Source of the DNA: Streptomycetaceae bacterium
Lineage (GTDB): Bacteria; Actinomycetota; Actinomycetes; Nanopelagicales; Nanopelagicaceae
Direction: 5' to 3'
Assembly (NCBI GenBank): GCA_027483765.1
Contig: JAIXTW010000003.1
Coordinates: 203,293-267,292 of the forward strand
Length of the DNA stretch: 64,000 nucleotides
Shown: piece after piece, positions 59,607-64,000 of the stretch
Position numbering within the stretch: position 1 is the stretch's first letter
How the letters are laid out: each line of letters opens with the position of its first letter
Position numbers and translations under genes: made by a program
The notes under the pieces: model-generated
What the model saw: only the letters and a program-made list of their open reading frames with translations
What the model was told of the DNA's origin: nothing
Database searches by the model: none

Positions 59607-59667
59607 GGTTTTTTGTGCGCAGCACATAAAAACCTGCTCGGTTAATGTCTTAGCGATTTACTAAGAC
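59607..59667 (-). ncRNA. Structured leader of rpsB
   Basis: On the minus strand, a 12-base-pair hairpin GGTTTTT(A)TGTGC-TGC-GCACAAAAAACC lies at 59607-59634, with one bulged A and a three-base loop, and its base is only about 20 bases from the rpsB ATG. A second stem TCTTAG-N7-CTAAGA lies at about 59649-59667. TAGCAT near 59690 may be the -10. S2 operons are often autoregulated through leader RNA; that is an inference here. The rest of 59668-59839 shows no gene. Confidence 0.5.
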
Positions 59668-59839
59668 CGTCGCACCTACAACGCCGACCATGCTAGTTAA
59701 ATGATTCAGATGGCAGAGCCATTGAATTACTACTCGCTGGACCGAAGTGGCTTGTAATCGTCGCAAAGCAAGTCATACATAGATGCTGAGATGTCACCGG
59801 AAATTTCTCTCTGGTGCGAGGCAAATCTTACCTGCCGGC

Positions 59840-59861
59840 AAGGGGTGCAAAATCCACCCTT
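59840..59861 (-). terminator. Hairpin after the Abi-like gene
   Basis: AAGGGTG and CACCCCTT pair with one bulged C around a seven-base loop, starting nine bases after the Abi-like stop. There is no T tract, so termination would be weak or factor-dependent. Confidence 0.45.
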
Positions 59862-59868
59862 TTCTGGG

Positions 59869-60555
59869 TCAAGGTCGCTGGGATTGAATCTGGCTCACCC
59901 TACTGACGCTCATTAGCCAGTCACAGTATTCGGGGTGAAGTGCCTTTGCCATTTCCAGGATTATGAGCTCGCCCCGCTCAATCGCTGGATTTTGAAGTCG
60001 ATGATGATGACTGATCCGATTTCTTAAATCTCGAATATCAGTAAAAAGAATTGAGATATATCGCTGGTCACGAGATGGAGCGTATGGAAAGCCAGAAGCT
60101 AAATCCGGCCACAGGAAGCCCTGCTTCTTCGAGACAAGTTGATTCCAAAAGCCGAACGATGTTTCGGAAATGATTTGCGAGGGGACTAATGGCTTTTTAT
60201 TCCTTCGCACTCTCGCAATCGCTTGCTCGACATCCTCAAAAGGTTTCTTTGAGTCAAGCCCTTTGTTGGGAGAGCTACCTAATTCATGGCTCACGTCAAA
60301 AATCCAGTGCCCCTCTCGTCCGAGTCTCAGATGCCGCTCCGACATTTTTGTATCGATGGTGTTTCGAATCCCGACTTCTAGAATTGCAATGAGCTCCCAG
60401 ATAGCAGCGGATAGAGAGTTGTTCCACTCGTAAAGCAGAATTGCCTTCTTCGAGTCTCCCTCGCATGCCTGGAGATATGGACGAAGTCTGGGGGCAGAGA
60501 TTTTTTCCTCCACAATTTCGAATGGATAGATATTGTGTTTGTCTAGAGGTCGCAT
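59869..60555 (-). CDS. Abi-like (Abi_2 / AbiD-F type) HEPN-domain protein
   Basis: A 228-aa protein, probably an RNA-cleaving toxin or phage-defence effector. The HEPN catalytic pattern R-x4-H is R178-N-R-I-S-H183 in LRNRISHHHRLQNP, the typical ending of Abi_2 proteins. The first HEPN helix holds ILEVGIRNTID (E60, R64, N65). SAPRLRPYLQAC (20-31) and SFGFWNQLVS (133-142) are other family blocks. ATG 60555 has AGGAG eight bases upstream; the earlier ATG 60612 would run through the upstream stem-loop. Abi_2 members include AbiF, known as a toxin held by a partner RNA and as an ancestor of Cas13. It sits alone between xerC and rpsB. The toxic role is inferred. Confidence 0.82.
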   Translation of the reverse strand: MRPLDKHNIYPFEIVEEKISAPRLRPYLQACEGDSKKAILLYEWNNSLSAAIWELIAILEVGIRNTIDTKMSERHLRLGREGHWIFDVSHELGSSPNKGLDSKKPFEDVEQAIARVRRNKKPLVPSQIISETSFGFWNQLVSKKQGFLWPDLASGFPYAPSRDQRYISILFTDIRDLRNRISHHHRLQNPAIERGELIILEMAKALHPEYCDWLMSVSRVSQIQSQRP

Positions 60556-60571
60556 TAGTATTCTCCTGAAC

Positions 60572-60623
60572 ACCCCGGAACCGTCCCTGTAACATCGAAA
60601 GATGTCGATCAAACGGCCGGGGT
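60572..60623. ncRNA. 52-base structured RNA element upstream of the Abi-like gene
   Basis: Plus-strand arms ACCCCGG (60572-60578) and CCGT (60581-60584) pair with ACGG (60613-60616) and CCGGGGT (60617-60623), giving 11 base pairs with a two-base bulge. Inside, ACATC-GAAA-GATGT (60592-60605) is a perfect hairpin. The GAAA tetraloop is on the plus strand; the minus strand has a TTTC loop. On the plus strand GGGGTTTTGTCTT follows the stem. Which strand is transcribed is not known; it may be the RNA partner of the Abi-like protein or a leader of its mRNA. It ends 17 bases before the start codon. Confidence 0.6.
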
Positions 60624-60678
60624 TTTGTCTTGCAGATTACACCGTCAGTTAGCGCGAATTTCGAATCTGTGGGAAAAC

Positions 60679-61590
60679 TTAAGCGCGAGGGTGAGCCTGC
60701 TTAAATGCTTTTTGTAGTCTCTCTGTCGATACATGGGTATAAATCTGGGTTGTTGCAAGGGAGGCATGTCCCAAAATCTCTTGAACGGTACGAAGGTCCG
60801 CTCCCCCTTCAAGCAGGTGAGTAGCTGCACTATGGCGAAGCGCATGTGGCCCCATTCGCTCGGTACCTTCTAGGGCAGAAAGTGCTTCATAGACAATTGT
60901 TCGTACCGTTCTTTGATCAATACGTTTTCCACGTGCGCCAAGAAATACAGCCCGTCCGGATTTATCAGTGAGCAACTCGGTGCGAGCATTTTTGATCCAG
61001 TTATTGAGAGCTTTCATGGAAGGCGCCCCTAGTGGAATCGTGCGCTCTTTATTTCCCTTACCTAATACGCGAATCGTGTTGCGTTCGTAATCAATATCGT
61101 CAAGATCTAACCCACATAGCTCAGAGACTCGAGCGCCTGTGGCATAGAGCAGTTCAACGATGGCGCAATCGCGAATCGACATGGGGCTCTCTTCTTCTGC
61201 TACTCGTGTAGCCAGTGAATCCATCGCAGTTGTTGCATCAGATACTGAGAGCACATCAGGAAGGGTGCGGTGCGCTTTCGGCGTAGCCAGTGTTGCACCG
61301 ACATCTTTTGTTAGATATCCGTTCTTTGTCGCCCATTTAGTGAAGAGGCGAATAGAAGTGGCGCGGCGAGAAAGTGTGGTGCGCGCTCCGCCTTTGACCT
61401 GTTGATTAGCAAGCCATGAGCGGATGTGAGCGAGGGTGACATCGCCAACTGCGGAAACTTTCTGAAGCGATAAATGCTCAAAGAAACTATCAAGATCGCC
61501 GATATATGCACGAACTGTATGAATCGAAAGATTGCGTTCTTTTTCGAGATGATGGGTATAGCCCCGATGCGCACTCTCGAAATCGCTCAT
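60679..61590 (-). CDS. xerC: Tyrosine recombinase XerC
   Basis: A 303-aa tyrosine recombinase that, with XerD, resolves chromosome dimers at dif. The full catalytic set is present: R154 (GARVSEL), K178, H249 and R252 (PHALRH), H275 (LGHASL) and the nucleophile Y284 (TTQIYTH). ATG 61590 is chosen; the earlier start at 61704 would overlap cimA by over 100 bases. Position before rpsB and beside cimA fits housekeeping XerC rather than a mobile integrase. Confidence 0.93.
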   Translation of the reverse strand: MSDFESAHRGYTHHLEKERNLSIHTVRAYIGDLDSFFEHLSLQKVSAVGDVTLAHIRSWLANQQVKGGARTTLSRRATSIRLFTKWATKNGYLTKDVGATLATPKAHRTLPDVLSVSDATTAMDSLATRVAEEESPMSIRDCAIVELLYATGARVSELCGLDLDDIDYERNTIRVLGKGNKERTIPLGAPSMKALNNWIKNARTELLTDKSGRAVFLGARGKRIDQRTVRTIVYEALSALEGTERMGPHALRHSAATHLLEGGADLRTVQEILGHASLATTQIYTHVSTERLQKAFKQAHPRA

Positions 61591-61598
61591 GCGAGTAT

Positions 61599-63206
61599 CT
61601 ACTCTGGCTTTCTTCCCTGACGTAACAGTCCAAAGGTGAGGGCATCTTCCAAAGCCATGGCGGATGCGGCAATCACGTTCTCGTGGACGCCCACTGTGTT
61701 CCATTCACCTTTACCGTCAGATGTTTCAACAAGGACGCGAGTAACGGCGCCAGTGCCGAGGCGACCTTCGAGGATGCGAACTTTGTAATCAGTAAGTTCA
61801 AGGGCAGCCAGCTCTGGATAAAGTTGATTTAGGCCATCGCGCAGCGCATTATCGAATGCGTTAACGGGACCATTTCCCGCGCCAGAGCATGTGATCTCTT
61901 TACCTTGTGCAGTAACAGTCACTTCCGCTTTAGTCACAATGTCATTCTTTGAGCCACGTTCAGTTGTTGTAAGCCAATGGTCGATAGTAAAGAAAGATGG
62001 GCGCTTTCCGGTTGCTTCTTCGCGCAAGAGAAGTTCGAATGAGGCATCGGCTGCTTCAAAGGTAAAGCCGCGAGATTCCATCTCTTTGACTCGCTCTACA
62101 ACGCGACCAATGAGTTCGCGGTCTCCCCCAAGATCTACGCCAAGTTCCATTGACTTAAGTTCGATAGAAGCTCGTCCTGCCATATCCGAAACAAGCATGC
62201 GCATATCGTTTCCGACAGATGATGGATCTTCATGTTGGTACAGAGATGGATCAACCTTGATGGCAGATGCATGTAGCCCTGCCTTATGTGCAAAGGCAGA
62301 TACACCTGTATATGGCTGGCGCGGTGATGGAGAAATATTGGTTACTTCAGCTACAGCATGTGAAATACGGAAAGCTTCGCGGAGCGCGTTTTTCGGAAGA
62401 ACTTCCTTCTTCTTCTTTAACTCTAAGTTGGCAATGATGGTGACAAGGTCTGCATTTCCGGTGCGTTCGCCATATCCATTGAGCGTTCCTTGAACATGGG
62501 TCGCACCTGCAGCCACTGCAGCCATTGAGTTTGCAACGGCGCAACCTGTGTCGTTGTGGCAGTGAATTCCAAGGCGCGCTGAGGTCGCACCCAATACATC
62601 GTGAACAACATCGGCGATCTCATCAGGCAACATGCCACCGTTGGTATCGCACAGAGCTGCGACATCGGCACCTGCTTCCATGGCCACACGAATTACTTCG
62701 AGTGCGTATGCACGATTGGCGCGGTAGCCATCAAAGAAGTGTTCTGCATCAAGAAATACGCGCTGGCCTTCTTGGCGAAGATGTGTAACTGAGTCGCGAA
62801 TCATCGCTAGGTTTTCATCGAGCGTTGTTTTCAGGGCAAGATCAACATGGCGGTCATATGACTTGGCAACAAGGGTTACTGCCGGTGCTCCAGAATCGCG
62901 AAGTGCTCCAAGAAGTACATCATCTGCTGCCTTTACATTGGGGCGACGAGTGGCACCGAATGCCACGAAGGTTGCATTCTTAAGTTTGAGTTCCTTCTTA
63001 GCGAGTGCAAAGAATTCAGTGTCCTTGGGGTTAGCACCCGGCCATCCACCTTCAATAAAGCCAACACCTAAATCATCAAGGTGGCGTGCAATCGTTAACT
63101 TGTCATGGACAGAAAGATTGAGGCCTTCTTGCTGCGCACCATCACGGAGAGTGGTGTCATAGATATGGAGGGCTTCCCTATCGAAAGAACTTTTGTCTAA
63201 GGTCAC
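61599..63206 (-). CDS. cimA: (R)-citramalate synthase
   Basis: A 535-aa acyltransferase that condenses pyruvate and acetyl-CoA to citramalate, the threonine-independent route to 2-oxobutyrate for isoleucine. The HMGL-like domain starts IYDTTLRDGAQQEGLNLSVHDK, has GIHCHNDTGCAVANSMAAV (metal His) and NGYGERTGNADL. The C-terminal LeuA-type allosteric domain spans about 400-525. Length and motifs fit CimA rather than LeuA. It overlaps ilvE by four bases. LeuCD at 15-17 kb could isomerise its product. Confidence 0.93.
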   Translation of the reverse strand: MTLDKSSFDREALHIYDTTLRDGAQQEGLNLSVHDKLTIARHLDDLGVGFIEGGWPGANPKDTEFFALAKKELKLKNATFVAFGATRRPNVKAADDVLLGALRDSGAPAVTLVAKSYDRHVDLALKTTLDENLAMIRDSVTHLRQEGQRVFLDAEHFFDGYRANRAYALEVIRVAMEAGADVAALCDTNGGMLPDEIADVVHDVLGATSARLGIHCHNDTGCAVANSMAAVAAGATHVQGTLNGYGERTGNADLVTIIANLELKKKKEVLPKNALREAFRISHAVAEVTNISPSPRQPYTGVSAFAHKAGLHASAIKVDPSLYQHEDPSSVGNDMRMLVSDMAGRASIELKSMELGVDLGGDRELIGRVVERVKEMESRGFTFEAADASFELLLREEATGKRPSFFTIDHWLTTTERGSKNDIVTKAEVTVTAQGKEITCSGAGNGPVNAFDNALRDGLNQLYPELAALELTDYKVRILEGRLGTGAVTRVLVETSDGKGEWNTVGVHENVIAASAMALEDALTFGLLRQGRKPE

Positions 63207-64000
63207 AGAGAAACCTTCTTCACCCAGGCGTGCTTATCTGCTGTAGTGCCATGTTGAATTGCAAGAAGATGGTTACGAATCTGCATTGTGATGGGACCTG
63301 GTTGTCCGTCTCCCGTGACCCATGTGCCCATTGCAGACTTTGCCTGACCTACTGGAGATACCACTGCCGCAGTTCCGCACGCAAAGATTTCAGTGATCGC
63401 ACCAGATGTAACGCCTTCGCGCCAATCATCGATGGAGAGCATTACCTCTTCTGTCTTGTAACCAAGATCCTTTGCTACAGACAAGATTGAGTCGCGCGTA
63501 ATTCCAGGAAGCAGAGTTCCGGTCAGCTTTGGAGTAATGACAGTGGCATCAGCGCCTTTACCTTTAACAAAGTAAAGGTTCATGCCGCCCATCTCTTCAA
63601 TCCACTTACGCTCTTTGGCATCAATCCAGACAACTTGATCGCAACCTTCTTTAGCTGCCGCCTTCTGAGCTACAAGGGAAGCTGCGTAGTTTCCGCCGCA
63701 CTTTGCCTCGCCTGTTCCACCAAGGGCAGCACGCACGTACTCAGTTGAGATCCAGACTGATACTGCCTTGGAAGGATCAAAGTAAGCACCTGCTGGAGTA
63801 GCAATCAGTAAGTAAGTGGCTTTATTTGTTGGGCGAACACCCAAACCAACTTCGGTAGCAATCATAAATGGGCGAATGTAGAGCGCTTCTCCTACTTTTC
63901 CTGGAGTCCAACCAGCATCTTGCTTAACAAGTGCATGAACAGTTTCTAGGAATAACTCTTCCGGCATTTCAGGAAGCGCTAAACGGTTGGCAGATTTTGC
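63203..64000 (-). CDS. ilvE: Branched-chain amino acid aminotransferase (5' end cut by window edge)
   Basis: The frame is open to the right edge, and the visible part covers 265 codons of the C-terminal side. Class IV aminotransferase features are seen: IRPFMIATEVGLGVRP, the cofactor region GGNYAASLVAQKAA with WIEEMGGMNLYFV, TGTLLPGITRDSIL and EIFACGTAAVVSPV. It makes Leu, Ile and Val from 2-oxo acids. The N-terminus, including the PLP-phosphate segment, lies outside. It overlaps cimA by four bases (ATGA). Confidence 0.95.
   Translation of the reverse strand, partial: AKSANRLALPEMPEELFLETVHALVKQDAGWTPGKVGEALYIRPFMIATEVGLGVRPTNKATYLLIATPAGAYFDPSKAVSVWISTEYVRAALGGTGEAKCGGNYAASLVAQKAAAKEGCDQVVWIDAKERKWIEEMGGMNLYFVKGKGADATVITPKLTGTLLPGITRDSILSVAKDLGYKTEEVMLSIDDWREGVTSGAITEIFACGTAAVVSPVGQAKSAMGTWVTGDGQPGPITMQIRNHLLAIQHGTTADKHAWVKKVSL

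Noticed and set aside
60679..61590. XerC-like recombinase as a mobile-element integrase carrying the Abi gene
   Set aside because: Length, complete catalytic set and position beside rpsB fit chromosomal XerC; no attachment site, tRNA target or other mobile genes are visible.
61891..62493. A 200-codon plus-strand frame opposite cimA
   Set aside because: It mirrors the codon structure of cimA, gives a Ser/Arg-rich product and has no ribosome-binding site; judged a shadow.

Overview
The window looks like a stretch of core chromosome from a small-genome, moderately low-GC member of the Actinomycetota. Gene order and marker genes resemble the freshwater acI / Nanopelagicales group. That placement is inferred from gene content and was not tested. 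The evidence is the gene neighbourhoods: rpmF-rnc-smc-ftsY-amt, ndgR (IclR) divergent from leuCD, recA-recX with a DUF3046 gene, pgsA-cinA-clgR, dapB/thyX/dapA-rnj-ftsK, rpsO-pnp-M16 peptidase, rimP-nusA-infB-rbfA-truB-ribF, dxr-rseP-ispG-proS, and rpsB-tsf-pyrH-frr-cdsA-rlmN. HU has a lysine-rich tail, thymidylate synthase is ThyX, and a mycoredoxin-like glutaredoxin is present. Genes are tightly packed, mostly on the minus strand, with many 4-base ATGA and 1-base TAATG overlaps.

Layout: 1-5.8 kb, amt (partial), ftsY, smc, rnc, rpmF. 5.8-10.2 kb, YceD-like protein, DivIVA-like protein, coaD, rsmD, recG. 10.3-14.6 kb, rpmB, thiL, a stand-alone Lrp ligand domain, ddl, gpsA, plsC. 14.7-18.2 kb, hup, leuDC and the IclR regulator. 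18.2-24.8 kb, recX-recA, yaaA, a DUF3046 gene, tetR, clgR, cinA, pgsA, rimO, a RodZ-like protein. 24.9-36.2 kb, ftsK, rnj, dapA, thyX, azlCD, glutaredoxin, dapB, M16 peptidase, pnp. 36.3-45.1 kb, the rpsO and translation-factor region, ending in proS. 45.1-48.6 kb, ispG, rseP, dxr. 48.6-54.6 kb, potDABC with an aldehyde dehydrogenase and a DinB-like protein (polyamine uptake and oxidation). 54.6-59.6 kb, rlmN, cdsA, frr, pyrH, tsf, rpsB. 59.8-64 kb, an Abi-like HEPN protein with a structured upstream RNA, xerC, cimA, ilvE (partial). CimA, LeuCD and IlvE together supply branched-chain amino acids, and AzlCD probably exports them.

The most system-like locus is the Abi-like HEPN gene at 59869-60555. 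A 52-base stem-loop sits just upstream of it (60572-60623), and the pair lies between xerC and rpsB, where other Actinobacteria usually carry an M23 peptidase. This matches the AbiF-type toxin with an RNA antitoxin. Other notable observations are: rnc and recX have no ATG, GTG or TTG start and appear to use CTG and ATT in stop-coupled positions; a GlnR-like array of pentamers on 11-base steps precedes amt; a perfect inverted repeat covers the apparently leaderless ndgR promoter; a LexA-type box lies upstream of recA; and the 3' ends of rpmB and yaaA each carry three 15-base tandem units, each unit holding an in-frame stop codon.

No tRNA or rRNA gene, insertion sequence or CRISPR array was seen. 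No gap between genes exceeds about 300 bases; the longest are 59588-59868 and 15139-15386, and both are described below.
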